Origin: Friedmanniella luteola
Lineage (GTDB): Bacteria; Actinomycetota; Actinomycetes; Propionibacteriales; Propionibacteriaceae
DNA: 64,000 bases
Direction of reading: 5' to 3'
Assembly: GCF_900105065.1 (NCBI RefSeq)
Contig: NZ_LT629749.1
Span: 1,860,001-1,924,000, forward strand
In this document: positions 23,999 through 32,461 of the stretch, piece after piece
How positions within the stretch are numbered: the stretch's first letter is position 1
How the letters are laid out: each line of letters opens with the position of its first letter
Translations under genes and position numbers: made by a program
Notes under the pieces: generated by a model
What the model saw: only the letters and a program-made list of their open reading frames with translations
The model's database searches: none
Told to the model about the DNA's origin: nothing

Positions 23999-24433
23999 CT
24001 ACGGCGCCAGGGCGGTGACGACGGCGGCGACCCGGCGGGCCCGCGTCGCCTCGGCCCTGGCCCCCTCGACCGCGAGCACGTGCCGGCGCTGGTGGCTGTA
24101 GGAGAGCCCGGCGAACGCCGCGGCCACGCCCGCGGCGGCCAGGGCCGCCGCGAGGTCGTCGGGGACCGCGACCTCCCGAGGGGCGTCGTCGACCACGACC
24201 TCCACCTCGAGCTCGTCGCCGGCGGCGACGCCGCTGGCCGCGCGGACCTCCGCGCTGACCGGGATCAGCGACCGGCCGCCCATCAGGCCGACGCTGGTCC
24301 GGTAGGTGTGGCCGTTCAGCGTCACGGCGACCTTGGGGCGCTTCCCGGCGCCCAGGGCCTCGACGACCTCCGGCGGCACCTCCAGCCCGGTGGCGGTCCG
24401 GCCGGCGGCCTCGACGGTGGCGGTGAACTTCAC
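23999..24433 (-). CDS. DUF1905/YdeI-like protein
   Basis: A 144-residue protein with an N-terminal DUF1905 beta-barrel (GLEVPPEVVEALGAGKRPKV, VGLMGGRSLIPVSAEVRAAS, GDELEVEVVVDD) and a C-terminal YdeI/OmpD-associated helical part (VPDDLAAALAAAGVAAAFAG, YSHQRRHV). Cytoplasmic, function unknown. GTG start. It converges on an SRPBCC gene, a pairing that recurs at 55.1-56.0 kb. Confidence 0.8.
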   Translation of the reverse strand: MKFTATVEAAGRTATGLEVPPEVVEALGAGKRPKVAVTLNGHTYRTSVGLMGGRSLIPVSAEVRAASGVAAGDELEVEVVVDDAPREVAVPDDLAAALAAAGVAAAFAGLSYSHQRRHVLAVEGARAEATRARRVAAVVTALAP

Positions 24434-24457
24434 GGGCTCAGCATGCCCGCTGGACGC

Positions 24458-24507
24458 AGAACGCGTGACCGGATGGCGGGTCGACCCACCATCCGTTCAC
24501 GCGTTCT
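24458..24507 (-). terminator. Long terminator hairpin after the second sugar operon
   Basis: Arms 24458-24480 and 24485-24507 pair at 21 of 23 positions around a TCGA loop, one of the longest inverted repeats in the window. It lies between the stop of the TIM-barrel gene at 24540 and the DUF1905 gene on the same strand, so it should terminate the minus-strand sugar operon. Confidence 0.8.
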
Positions 24508-24539
24508 CCTGCGGGGAGCGGGGCCGGGGCCCCGGGTGC

Positions 24540-25379
24540 TCAGCGCAGGCCGTGCTCGTTGAAGTAGCGCACGCTCGCCTCGATGCCGTCGAAGATGTGC
24601 CCGCCGGCGTAGTGGTCGAACTCGATCACGCCGAACTCCGTCCTCGGGGCGGCCGCGAGGTAGTCGAGCAGCGGCAGCTCGCCCTCGCCGGCCGGGCGCT
24701 GGTCCAGCTTCTCCGGGTCCATCCGGGCGGCACCGGGCTCGAACGGGTTGGCGCCCACGACGCCGTCCTTGAGGTGGAGGGCGCGGACCCGCTCGCCGAC
24801 GCGGCCCAGCAGCGCCGTGACGTCCTGGCGGCCGGTGGCGGCCCAGTAGAGGTCCACCTCCAGCACGACGTCGTCGCGCAGCTGCTCGGCGAAGAACTCG
24901 TACGCGGTGAGGCCCCGGAAGGTGGACAGGAACTCCTGGGCGTGGTTGTGGTAGCCGACGCGGAGGCCGTGGTCGGCCGCCTTCTCGGCGGCGTCGTTGA
25001 GCCGCTTGGCGTTGTCGAGCACCGCCTCCTCGGTCAGCCAGCGTTCGGTCTCGACGAACGGGTCGATGACGATCTCGAGCCCGACGGTCCTGGCAGCCTC
25101 GAAGACGGCCTGCTGGGTGGGCGGGCCGGACCTGGCCCCCTCCTTGAACGCCGGGTCGTCCAGTCCGAGGCCCTCCGACATCAGCGAGGCGTGGCCGGTG
25201 CGGGCGCGCAGCCCGGCCTTCTTGAAGGCCTCGTCGAGCGCCGGGGCCTTGTCGACGAAGTCGAACGCCTCGACCTCGCGCAGGCCCATCCCGGCCAGGC
25301 GGGCCAGGGTCCCGTCGAGGTCGGTGGCGAGCTGGTCGCGGACGGCGTAGAGCTGGACGGAGAGCACGGGGCTGGTCAA
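24540..25379 (-). CDS. Sugar phosphate isomerase/epimerase family protein (xylose isomerase-like TIM barrel)
   Basis: A 279-residue TIM-barrel protein (LSVQLYAVRDQLATDLDGTL at the start; metal-site segments RVGYHNHAQEFLSTFRG, VVLEVDLYWAATG, RALHLKDGVVG and FGVIEFDHYAGG). The YHNHxxEF motif is typical of the subgroup found with Gfo/Idh dehydrogenases, some of which act on 3-keto-glycosides or inositols. The start is a TTG with AGGAAGG about 8 nt upstream; GTG 25367 is an alternative. It is last in the minus-strand operon, 56 nt after the second TIM-barrel gene. Confidence 0.8.
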   Translation of the reverse strand: MTSPVLSVQLYAVRDQLATDLDGTLARLAGMGLREVEAFDFVDKAPALDEAFKKAGLRARTGHASLMSEGLGLDDPAFKEGARSGPPTQQAVFEAARTVGLEIVIDPFVETERWLTEEAVLDNAKRLNDAAEKAADHGLRVGYHNHAQEFLSTFRGLTAYEFFAEQLRDDVVLEVDLYWAATGRQDVTALLGRVGERVRALHLKDGVVGANPFEPGAARMDPEKLDQRPAGEGELPLLDYLAAAPRTEFGVIEFDHYAGGHIFDGIEASVRYFNEHGLR

Positions 25380-25435
25380 CGTCAGGTCCTTCCTCGGTGA
25401 AGTGTGGTCGTGGTCACCCTAGCGACGTGGCGCGC

Positions 25436-26323
25436 TCAGGCGGCGGCCGACCCCGGCCGCTCCAGGGCGGGCAGGACCAGCGCGGCGAACCGCTCCTGCA
25501 TGGTGGCCAGCACCTGGACGGCCGGCGCGGCCCAGATCTCGGCGTTGAAGATCTCCACCTCGACGGGGCCGTCGTAGCCGGCCGCCGCGACGAGCCGGCT
25601 CACGGCCGCGAAGTCGACCACGCCGTCGCCCATCATGCCGCGCGACAGCAGGGCGTCGGCGGCGATCGGCAGGTTGAAGTCGCACACCTGGTAGGCGGCG
25701 ATCCGCTGCTCGCGGCCGGCGCGCGCGACCTGCTCGGCCAGCTGCGGGTCCCAGAAGACGTGGAACGTGTCGACGCAGACGCCGACTGCGGCGGACGGGT
25801 ACGGGGCGGCCAGGTCCAGGGCCTGGCCGAGCGTGGAGAGCACCGCACGGTCGGCGACGTACATCGGGTGCAGCGGTTCCAGCGCCAGCCGGACCCCGTG
25901 CTCGCGGGCGAACGGGACGAGGTCCGCGAGCCGGTCGGCCACCCGGGTGCGGGCGGCGGCCAGGTCGGTGTCGCCCGGCGGCAGCCCGCCGACCACGAGC
26001 ACGAGCTCGGTGGTGCCCAGCGCCGCGGCCTGGCGGATGGCGGTGCGGTTGTCCTCGAGCGCGTGCGCCCTACCGGCCGGGTCCGCCGCGGTCAGGAAGC
26101 CGCCCCGGCACAGCGTCGAGACCTGCAGCCCGGAGGCGCGGACCAGCGCGACGGCCGCCTCCAGCCCGACCTCCTCGACGCGGTCGCGCCACAGGCCGAC
26201 GTGCCGGAGCCCGGCGTCCTGTGCCGCCCGCAGGGCCTCGGCCAGGGTGAGGGCCTTGGTGGTGGCGGTGTTGAGGGAGAGCCGGTCCATCCCCGGGGCC
26301 TGCGGGGTGGCCACCTCAGGCAC
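25436..26323 (-). CDS. Sugar phosphate isomerase/epimerase family protein (xylose isomerase-like TIM barrel)
   Basis: A 295-residue TIM-barrel protein. Segments with likely metal ligands are RLALEPLHPMYVADRAVLST (Glu, His), GVCVDTFHVFWDP (Asp, His), YQVCDFNLP and DGPVEVEIFNAEIWAAP (Glu). The EPLHPM and DTFHVFWDP motifs mark a subgroup that usually accompanies DUF993 and Gfo/Idh genes, as here. The GTG start overlaps the DUF993 stop by 8 nt, so the genes are coupled. Substrate unknown. Confidence 0.82.
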   Translation of the reverse strand: MPEVATPQAPGMDRLSLNTATTKALTLAEALRAAQDAGLRHVGLWRDRVEEVGLEAAVALVRASGLQVSTLCRGGFLTAADPAGRAHALEDNRTAIRQAAALGTTELVLVVGGLPPGDTDLAAARTRVADRLADLVPFAREHGVRLALEPLHPMYVADRAVLSTLGQALDLAAPYPSAAVGVCVDTFHVFWDPQLAEQVARAGREQRIAAYQVCDFNLPIAADALLSRGMMGDGVVDFAAVSRLVAAAGYDGPVEVEIFNAEIWAAPAVQVLATMQERFAALVLPALERPGSAAA

Positions 26324-27500
26324 CCATCCCGTGCACCGCCAGCAGGCTGCGCATCCGGGCGGCGGCCAGCTCGGGGTCGCGCAGCAGTCCGGCGCCGTCG
26401 GCCAGCCGGAAGGTCTGCACGAGATGGGGGAGCGAGCGGCCGGCCTGCTGCCCGCCGACCATGACGAAGCCGGGCTGCTGGCCGTTCAGCCAGGCCAGGA
26501 AGGCGACGCCGGTCTTGTAGTGCGGGGTGGGTGCGCTGAAGATGTGCCGGCCCAGCGCCTCGGTGGAGGCGAGCAGGGCGTGCCCGCGGTCCGCGTCGCC
26601 GGCGTCGTAGGCCTGCAGCGCCGTGGAGGCCAGCGGGGCGATGGCGGCGAAGATCCCCAGCAGCGCGTCGGAGTGGTGGGTGCCGTCGCCGTGGATCAGC
26701 TCGGGGTAGTGGAAGTCGTCGCCGGTGTAGAGCCGGACGCGGGGGGTGACGCCGGCGAGCCGGGCGCGCAGCGCGGTCTCGTGGGCCGCGTCGAGCAGCG
26801 AGACCTTGACCCCGTCCACCGTGCCCGGGTGCGCCTCGATCAGCTCGAGGAAGGTCGCGGTGGCGGCGGCCACGTCGCCGCTGCCCCAGTAGCCGGCCAG
26901 CGCCGGGTCGAACATCGGGCCGAGCCAGTGCAGGATGACGGGCCGGTCGACCTCGTCGAGCAGGGTGCCGTAGACGTCGAGGTAGTCCTGAGGCCCGTCG
27001 GCCACCGCCGCCAGCGCCCGGGACGCCATCAGGATGACGGTGGCGCCGGAGCCGGCCACCAGCTCGACCTGCTCGCGGTAGGCGCCGAGCACGGCGTCCA
27101 GGCCCCGACGACCGGTCGGCAGGCTGGTGAGGTCCAGCTGGTCGGTGCCCGCCCCGCAGGCCAGCCGCCCCCCGACGGCGGTGGCCTCGGCGGCCGACCG
27201 CTTCACCAGCTCCTGGGTGGCGGCCCAGTCGAGGCCCATCCCGCGCTGCGCGGTGTCCATGGCGTCGGCGACGCCCAGGCCGTAGGACCAGAGCTCGTGG
27301 CGGAAGGCCAGCGTCGCGTCCCAGTCGAGCACCGCCGGCGCCCCGGGGCTGTTGTCGGCCCAGCGCTCGGGCACGACGTGCGCCGCCGCGTAGACCACCC
27401 GGGAGGTGAGGGGGCCGGACGGCCGGGTCCACGCGCCGGGCGCGCCCAGGGTGTGCTCGGCGAGCAGGCCGTCGGCGGCGGGCAGCAGCAGCGCCGTCAC
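26316..27500 (-). CDS. DUF993 family protein (aldolase-like TIM barrel)
   Basis: A 394-residue DUF993 protein. Family-type segments include DWDATLAFRHELWSYGLGVA, ARAQRGMGLDW-like AMDTAQRGMGLDWAATQELV, VILHWLGPMFDPALAGYWGS, GVKVSLLDAAHE and RLYTGDDFHYPEL, with a central Lys (VDGVKVS) placed as the Schiff-base Lys of dihydrodipicolinate synthase/KDPG aldolase-type barrels. It could be a sugar-acid aldolase or dehydratase, not proven. The GTG start lies inside the stop of the upstream Gfo/Idh gene (GTGA). A much longer open frame continues upstream but is antisense-like and is not counted. Confidence 0.78.
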   Translation of the reverse strand: MTALLLPAADGLLAEHTLGAPGAWTRPSGPLTSRVVYAAAHVVPERWADNSPGAPAVLDWDATLAFRHELWSYGLGVADAMDTAQRGMGLDWAATQELVKRSAAEATAVGGRLACGAGTDQLDLTSLPTGRRGLDAVLGAYREQVELVAGSGATVILMASRALAAVADGPQDYLDVYGTLLDEVDRPVILHWLGPMFDPALAGYWGSGDVAAATATFLELIEAHPGTVDGVKVSLLDAAHETALRARLAGVTPRVRLYTGDDFHYPELIHGDGTHHSDALLGIFAAIAPLASTALQAYDAGDADRGHALLASTEALGRHIFSAPTPHYKTGVAFLAWLNGQQPGFVMVGGQQAGRSLPHLVQTFRLADGAGLLRDPELAAARMRSLLAVHGMGA

Positions 27501-28675
27501 AGCGAGAGCTCGGGGACGTCGAGGGTCCGACGCTCGGCCGAGGAGCGCAGGCCGAGCTCGGCGAGCTGCACCCCGCGGGCGGCGGACTCGAGGCCGAAGC
27601 GGTGCGGCCGGCCGGCGACGACGTCGCGGAGGAACTCCTCCCACTGCCGCTTGAAGCCGTTCTCGAGCTCGGCGTTGGCGGGCACGTCCAGCCACTGGTC
27701 CCGGAACGGGTCGGTGACGGGCAGATCGGGGTTCCAGACCGGCTTCGGGGTGTGGGCCCGCTGCTGGGCGACGCAGCTCTGCAGCCCGGCGACGGCCGAG
27801 CCGTGGGTGCCGTCGACCTGGAACTCCACCAGCTCGTCGCGGTGCACCCGGACCGCCCAGGAGGAGTTGATCTGGCCGACGACCGGATCGCCCGCCGGGG
27901 TCTCCAGCTCGAACACGGCGTAGGCGGCGTCGTCGGCGGTCGCGTCGTAGGGGCGCCCCTGCTCGTCCCAGCGCTGCGGGATGTGGGTGACGCTGAGCGC
28001 GCTCACGCTGCGGACGCGGCCGATGATGCCCTCGAGCACGTAGGACCAGTGGCAGAACATGTCGGTGGTGATGCCGCCACCCTCCGCGGTGCGGTAGTTC
28101 CAGGAGGGGCGCTGGGCGGCCTGCTGGTCGCCCTCGAACACCCAGTAGCCGAACTCGCCGCGGATCGAGAGGATGCGGCCGAAGAAGCCCTCGTCGACCA
28201 GCCGGCGCAGCTTCACCAGGCCGGGGAGGTAGAGCTTGTCGTGCACGACGCCGGCGGTGATGCCGGTCTGGGCGGCCAGTGCCGCCAGGGCGACGGCGTC
28301 CTCGAGGGTCTCGGCGACCGGCTTCTCGGTGAAGACGTGCTTGCCGGCGCGCATCGCGCGCTGCAGCAGCGCGGAGCGGTGGCTGGTCATGCCGGCGTCG
28401 AAGAAGACGTCCACCGTCGGGTCGGCGAGCACGCCCTCCACGTCCGTGGTCCACTGCTCGACCTTGTGCTGCTGGGCCAGGTCGACGAGCTTGCGCTCGT
28501 TCCGTCCCACCAGGATCGGCTCGACCTGCACGCGGGAGCCGTCCGGCAGGGTCACGCCGCCCGCCTCGCGGAGCGGCAGGATGGAGCGGAGCAGGTGCTG
28601 CCGGTAGCCCATCCGCCCGGTCACGCCGTTCATGGCGATGCGGAGGACGCGCGGTCGGTCGACGGCTGAGGTCAT
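27497..28675 (-). CDS. Gfo/Idh/MocA-family oxidoreductase
   Basis: A 392-residue dehydrogenase, first gene of the minus-strand sugar operon. The N-terminal IAMNGVTGRMGYRQHL is an unusual Rossmann start with Asn and Thr in place of two glycines, typical of a subgroup adjoining DUF993. The catalytic EKP is in HVFTEKPVAETLEDA (about residue 118), and GGGITTDMFCHWSYVLEGII takes the position of the usual active-site His segment. It probably oxidises a sugar or polyol so the barrel enzymes can act. ATG start with an AGGAG box; the LacI-type operator lies 25 nt upstream. Confidence 0.85.
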   Translation of the reverse strand: MTSAVDRPRVLRIAMNGVTGRMGYRQHLLRSILPLREAGGVTLPDGSRVQVEPILVGRNERKLVDLAQQHKVEQWTTDVEGVLADPTVDVFFDAGMTSHRSALLQRAMRAGKHVFTEKPVAETLEDAVALAALAAQTGITAGVVHDKLYLPGLVKLRRLVDEGFFGRILSIRGEFGYWVFEGDQQAAQRPSWNYRTAEGGGITTDMFCHWSYVLEGIIGRVRSVSALSVTHIPQRWDEQGRPYDATADDAAYAVFELETPAGDPVVGQINSSWAVRVHRDELVEFQVDGTHGSAVAGLQSCVAQQRAHTPKPVWNPDLPVTDPFRDQWLDVPANAELENGFKRQWEEFLRDVVAGRPHRFGLESAARGVQLAELGLRSSAERRTLDVPELSL

Positions 28676-28699
28676 GGAGACTCCTGGTCGGTGCGGAGA

Positions 28700-28711
28700 G
28701 AAAGCGCTTTC
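28700..28711. promoter_or_regulatory. LacI-type operator, perfect 12-bp palindrome
   Basis: GAAAGCGCTTTC (28700-28711) is a perfect palindrome with the central CG common to LacI/GalR operators. It sits in the 95-bp gap between the divergent Gfo/Idh operon and the second LacI gene. TAGCGT (28720-28715, minus strand), a possible -10 for the operon, directly abuts it, and TACACT (28719-28724) could be the -10 of the LacI gene. Confidence 0.78.
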
Positions 28712-28770
28712 CGCACGCTACACTCCTGGTCACGAGGCCGTCAAAGGTCTCCCGGAGGGCTGGAGAACAG

Positions 28771-29796
28771 GTGCCTGCGGTACGACTGACCGACGTCGCG
28801 GTGCGCGCCGGCGTCTCCCTGGCCACGGCGTCCCGGGTGCTCAACGGCTCTCTCCGCAGCCCGGCCGAGGCGATCGCCGTCCGCGTCCGGGCGGCCGCCG
28901 ACGAGCTCGGCTACGTCGCCAACGCGCAGGCCCAGGCGCTGGCCCGCTCGTCCACCGGGCTGGTGGGCGTCGTCGTCCACGACATCAGCGACCCCTACTT
29001 CTCGAGCATCGTCCGCGGCGCCCAGCACGCCGCGCGGGAGCGGCGCAGCCAGGTCCTGCTGGCCAGCACCGACCGCCACGAGCAGAGCGAGGTCGACGCG
29101 GTCAAGGCCTTCGCGACCTACCGCACCGACGCGATCATCCTGGCCGGCTCCCGGGGCGCGCACTCGGACCAGGCCCTCACCCGCGAGCTGGTGCGCTACA
29201 CCGCCAACGGCGGCCGCCTGGTCACCTTCGGGCACACCGGGTTCGCCGGGGCCCGCGTCGTCGAGGTGGCGAACGAGGACGGGGCGGCCCGCTTGGTGAC
29301 CGCCCTCGTGGCGCGGGGCCGGCGTCGCTTCGCCGTCCTGGGCGGACCGGAGGAGCTGGTCACCACCCAGCACCGGGTCGCCGGGTTCCGCCGGGCCCTG
29401 GCCGCCGCGGGGCTGGAGCCCCTGCTCGTGGTCCGCGGTGAGTTCACCAGCGAGGGCGGCCGCAGCGCGGCCGAGGCCTGCCTCGAGGCGGCCGGCCCGG
29501 GGACCGAGGGCTCCGACCAGCCGCTCTGCCTGCTGGCGGTCAACGACGTGATGGCCCTGGGGGCGCTCGCCGCCGTCCGGGCCCGCGGCCTGCGGGTCCC
29601 CGCCGACGTCGAGGTGGCGGGGTTCGACGACATCCCGACCCTGCGCGACTTCGACCCGCCGATGACCACGTTCCGGCTGCCGCTGGAGGAGATGGGTCGC
29701 CGGGCGGCCGAGCTGGCCCTGGCCGCCGACGACCCCGGCGCCGCGCACATCGAGGGCGAGGTCGTCCTCCGGCTGAGCGCCGGCGCCGAGCGCTGA
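28771..29796 (+). CDS. LacI-family transcriptional regulator (second sugar operon)
   Basis: A 341-residue LacI/GalR regulator: helix-turn-helix [20 protein letters not shown] at residues 4-23, hinge region [20 protein letters not shown], and a sugar-binding-like domain ([20 protein letters not shown] to [20 protein letters not shown]). GTG start. It is divergent from the Gfo/Idh-DUF993-TIM-TIM operon and is its obvious repressor through the GAAAGCGCTTTC site. It differs clearly in sequence from the regulator at 7.8 kb, so the two sugar loci answer to different inducers. Confidence 0.88.
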   Translation: MPAVRLTDVAVRAGVSLATASRVLNGSLRSPAEAIAVRVRAAADELGYVANAQAQALARSSTGLVGVVVHDISDPYFSSIVRGAQHAARERRSQVLLASTDRHEQSEVDAVKAFATYRTDAIILAGSRGAHSDQALTRELVRYTANGGRLVTFGHTGFAGARVVEVANEDGAARLVTALVARGRRRFAVLGGPEELVTTQHRVAGFRRALAAAGLEPLLVVRGEFTSEGGRSAAEACLEAAGPGTEGSDQPLCLLAVNDVMALGALAAVRARGLRVPADVEVAGFDDIPTLRDFDPPMTTFRLPLEEMGRRAAELALAADDPGAAHIEGEVVLRLSAGAER

Positions 29797-29946
29797 TCCG
29801 CCGCGCTCGGGGACGGGCGGGCATCCTGGCGGCCGTCGGGTGCGAGGACCAGTGGCGTCTTCTGGTACCTGGCCGGTCGCTGGAGCCGTCGCTACGGTCC
29901 GAGGCGGCCGGCAACGGGGCCGGCCTCCCACCGTTCAGGAGCGACC

Positions 29947-31062
29947 ATGGTTCTGTCCCGACCCGGCTGGCGTGCTGCCGCCGTCTCCCTCTCCCTGCTC
30001 ACCGCCGTCGGCACGGTCGGGCTCGCCCCCGCCGCCACGGCGCACGAGCGCGACCACCGCGACCGCGACCGCGTCCGGGTCGTCGCCACCGGACTCGACA
30101 ACCCGCGCCAGATGAGCTTCAGCGGGGGTGCCCTCTACGTGGCCGAGGCCGGCGAGGGGGGCACGGCCGACTGCGCCGCCGGTCCCGAGGGTCGCGTCTG
30201 CTTCGGGAAGAGCGGGTCGATCACGCGGGTGACGGCCCGCGGTCAGCGTCGGGTCGTGACCGGCCTGCCCTCGCTCGCGGGCGAGACGACCGGGGCCAAC
30301 GCGATCGGCGCGGGCGACGTGAAGGTCTACGGCCACCGCTACGCGGTGCTGCTGGGGCTCGGCGCCGACCCGACCTCGCGCGTCGGCAAGACGCCGGGCT
30401 ACGAGAAGCTCGCCACCCTCTCCACCGGTCGGCTGGGCAGCTCCCGGCTGCGCGTGGTCGCCGACATCGGGGCGAAGGAGATCAGGTCCAACCCGGAGCC
30501 GACGGACCTCGACAGCAACCCGGTGGGCCTGCTCAGCACCGGCCGGTCGACCTACGTCGCCGACGCCGGGGGCAACACCGTGTACAAGGTCGGACGGCAC
30601 GGCAAGGTGCGCACGGTGGCCGTGCTCCCCAGCGTGCCGGCGGCAGGGTTCCCCGACGCCGACGCCGTCCCCACCTCCGTGGCGCAAGGTCCCGACGGTG
30701 CGCTCTACGTCAGCCAGCTGACCGGCTTCCCCTTCCCGGTCGGGGGATCGAGCATCTGGCGGGTCGTGCCGGGTCACGCGCCGACCAGGTACGCCACCGG
30801 CCTGACCAACGTCACCGACCTGGCCTTCGACCGGCACGGCCACCTCTACGCCGTCCAGATCGCCGCCAACGGGCTGCTCGCCGGCGAGGCCGCGCGCGGC
30901 TCCGTCGTCCGGGTGCGACCGGGTCACTCGACGCACACGACGATCCTGGGCGGGCTGATCGCCCCCTACGGCATCGCCCTGCACGACGGCGCGGCGTACG
31001 TCACGATCCACGCCACCGAGAAGAATGCCGGACAGGTGCTGCGCATCCCGCTGCACCACTGA
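29947..31062 (+). CDS. Secreted ScyD/ScyE-family (NHL-like beta-propeller) protein
   Basis: A 371-residue protein with a clear Sec signal peptide ([20 protein letters not shown], cleavage after AATAHA-like TAHE). The mature part is a series of propeller repeats ([92 protein letters not shown]). The family takes its name from cyanobacterial scytonemin genes, but in actinobacteria it is an extracellular protein of unknown function. The first residues after the signal are His/Asp/Arg-rich. Monocistronic, followed by a terminator. Confidence 0.82.
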   Translation: MVLSRPGWRAAAVSLSLLTAVGTVGLAPAATAHERDHRDRDRVRVVATGLDNPRQMSFSGGALYVAEAGEGGTADCAAGPEGRVCFGKSGSITRVTARGQRRVVTGLPSLAGETTGANAIGAGDVKVYGHRYAVLLGLGADPTSRVGKTPGYEKLATLSTGRLGSSRLRVVADIGAKEIRSNPEPTDLDSNPVGLLSTGRSTYVADAGGNTVYKVGRHGKVRTVAVLPSVPAAGFPDADAVPTSVAQGPDGALYVSQLTGFPFPVGGSSIWRVVPGHAPTRYATGLTNVTDLAFDRHGHLYAVQIAANGLLAGEAARGSVVRVRPGHSTHTTILGGLIAPYGIALHDGAAYVTIHATEKNAGQVLRIPLHH

Positions 31063-31086
31063 GTCCTGCCCTTCCCGCCCACCCAG

Positions 31087-31115
31087 ACGCCACCGGTGCC
31101 CCGCACCGGTGGCGT
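31087..31115. terminator. 13-bp terminator hairpin
   Basis: ACGCCACCGGTGC (31087-31099) pairs perfectly with 31103-31115 around a CCC loop, 24 nt after the ScyD/E-like stop; TTCT follows. Confidence 0.8.
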
Positions 31116-31176
31116 TCTGCGTGTGCCGGGCCCTGGAGCGCCCGTCTGAGACGACAGTCCACCATCCGGACAGCCC

Positions 31177-31206
31177 TTGTGGGCCACGTCGCCAATTCCC
31201 TACTGT
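31177..31206 (+). promoter_or_regulatory. Promoter of the leader-tauD-ABC operon
   Basis: TTGTGG (31177-31182) and TACTGT (31201-31206) are 18 nt apart. The first ATG (31213) follows the -10 box by 6 nt, the spacing expected when transcription starts on the A of the ATG, so the message would begin with the leader ORF. Confidence 0.55.
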
Positions 31207-31212
31207 CACACC

Positions 31213-31293
31213 ATGCTTACTCGGCAACTAGACCCGCGCAGGCCCGGTCCGGGCCCCGCCGGTTGTTGTCGTCGCCCCCGCCGGGTCTCCTGA
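31213..31293 (+). CDS. Short leader ORF with Cys-Cys (putative cysteine-attenuation leader peptide)
   Basis: A 26-codon ORF, ATG CTT ACT CGG at its start and TGA at 31291-31293. Residues 2-6 are LTRQL, recalling the LTxRL start of annotated actinobacterial sulfur-gene leaders; residues 18-19 are Cys-Cys (TGT TGT at 31264-31269) followed by four Arg among the next five residues. In mycobacteria, Cys-rich upstream ORFs attenuate downstream sulfur genes in response to charged tRNA-Cys. Here it precedes a TauD-type dioxygenase and an ABC importer, and a 10-bp hairpin lies between. Translation has not been shown; the call rests on promoter spacing, codon content and context. Confidence 0.5.
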   Translation: MLTRQLDPRRPGPGPAGCCRRPRRVS

Positions 31294-31352
31294 CCCCTCG
31301 GGCCGCGCCTCGCGCGCCCACGCACGCCTCTGCCGTGCCGCTCCACCACCCC

Positions 31353-31381
31353 CGCCTGGTCCTCCCCGACTGGACCAGGCG
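31353..31381 (+). promoter_or_regulatory. Attenuator-like hairpin between leader and tauD
   Basis: CGCCTGGTCC (31353-31362) pairs perfectly with 31372-31381 around a 9-nt loop. It ends 28 nt before the TauD start. A second potential pairing, GACCCG (31231-31236) with CGGGTC (31282-31287), brackets the Cys codons of the leader, so ribosome stalling there could switch structures. Confidence 0.5.
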
Positions 31382-31409
31382 CCACCACCCGTCCCGAAAG
31401 GACACCCGC

Positions 31410-32354
31410 ATGACCCTCCTCCAGGACCGTCTAAGCACCACCGACGACGGCTACGCCCGCATCACCGTCCGCCCGCTGGGCGAGAGCATCGGGGCCACCG
31501 TCGGCGGCGTCCGGCTCGGCGGCGACGTCGACCCGGCGGCCGTCGCGGAGATCCGCCGCGCCCTGCTCGCGCACAAGGTCGTCTTCTTCTCCGGCCAGGA
31601 CCACCTCGACGACGCCGGACAGCACGAGTTCGCCTCGCTCCTCGGCACGCCCACCTCGCCGCACCCGACCGTGCGCGGCAACGACAACGGGGTGCTGGCC
31701 ATCGACTCGGAGCGCGGCAAGGCCAACAGCTGGCACACCGACGTCACCTTCGTCGACCGCATCCCGGCCATCAGCCTGCTCCGGCCGCTCATCCTGCCCA
31801 GCCACGGCGGGACCACCGTCTGGGCCAACACCGCGACCGCCTACGAGCGGCTGCACCCGGCGCTGCAGGCCCTCGTCGACCGGCTGTGGGCCGTGCACAC
31901 CAACCTGTACGACTACGTGGCCGAGCGCGACGAGAAGCGCATCGGCGGCATCGACATCGAGGAGCAGGCCTACCGCGACGAGTTCGCCTCGCAGGTCTTC
32001 GAGACCGAGCACCCGGTCGTCCGCGTGCACCCGGAGACGGGGGAGCGGACCCTGCTGCTCGGTCACTTCGTCAAGCGGTTCGTCGGGCTGAGCAGCCACG
32101 ACTCGGCCGACCTGTTCACCCTGCTGCAGCGCCACGTCACCCGGCTGGAGAACACCGTCCGCTGGCACTGGTCCTCGGGCGACCTGGCCATCTGGGACAA
32201 CCGCGCCACCCAGCACTACGGCGTCGCCGACTACGGCGACCAGAAGCGGCTGCTGCACCGCATCACCCTCGCCGGCGACGTCCCGGTGAGCGTCGACGGC
32301 GTCAGCTCCACCCCACGCCAGGGCGACGCCTCCGCGTTCTCCGCCCTGGTCTGA
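31410..32354 (+). CDS. TauD/TfdA-family Fe(II)/2-oxoglutarate dioxygenase
   Basis: A 314-residue dioxygenase. The iron-binding facial triad is seen as HxD in [15 protein letters not shown] (about residue 110) and the distal His in [19 protein letters not shown], with the 2-oxoglutarate-binding Arg in [11 protein letters not shown]. Closest by eye to the taurine/alkylsulfate (AtsK-type) branch, which releases sulfite or sulfate from organosulfur compounds. The Cys-containing leader and the following ABC importer support a sulfur-scavenging role. The ATG at 31410 has AAAGGA upstream; in-frame codons before it are leader region. Confidence 0.85.
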   Translation: MTLLQDRLSTTDDGYARITVRPLGESIGATVGGVRLGGDVDPAAVAEIRRALLAHKVVFFSGQDHLDDAGQHEFASLLGTPTSPHPTVRGNDNGVLAIDSERGKANSWHTDVTFVDRIPAISLLRPLILPSHGGTTVWANTATAYERLHPALQALVDRLWAVHTNLYDYVAERDEKRIGGIDIEEQAYRDEFASQVFETEHPVVRVHPETGERTLLLGHFVKRFVGLSSHDSADLFTLLQRHVTRLENTVRWHWSSGDLAIWDNRATQHYGVADYGDQKRLLHRITLAGDVPVSVDGVSSTPRQGDASAFSALV

Positions 32355-32386
32355 CCCCTCCCTCCCTCCCTCCCCCCTCGCGCCGA

Positions 32387-32429
32387 GTTGTCAGCGCGGG
32401 TGGTCCGAGCGACCACCGCGGCTGACAAC
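32387..32429 (+). terminator. Intercistronic hairpin between tauD and the substrate-binding protein gene
   Basis: Arms 32387-32405 and 32411-32429 pair at 16 of 19 positions (a 3-bp internal mismatch) around CGAGC. It follows a CCCT/CCTC-type pyrimidine run (32355-32377) and precedes the next start by 32 nt. It may be a partial terminator or an mRNA-stabilising element that sets tauD and transporter levels apart. Confidence 0.55.
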
Positions 32430-32461
32430 CCGGTCCGAGGTGCGCCCGAAAGGCCACGCCC

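Noticed and set aside
27501-28844. Upstream extension of the DUF993 frame to 842 codons
   Set aside because: The added part overlaps the Gfo/Idh gene in another frame and has shadow-like composition; the GTG at 27500 overlapping the upstream stop is the natural start.
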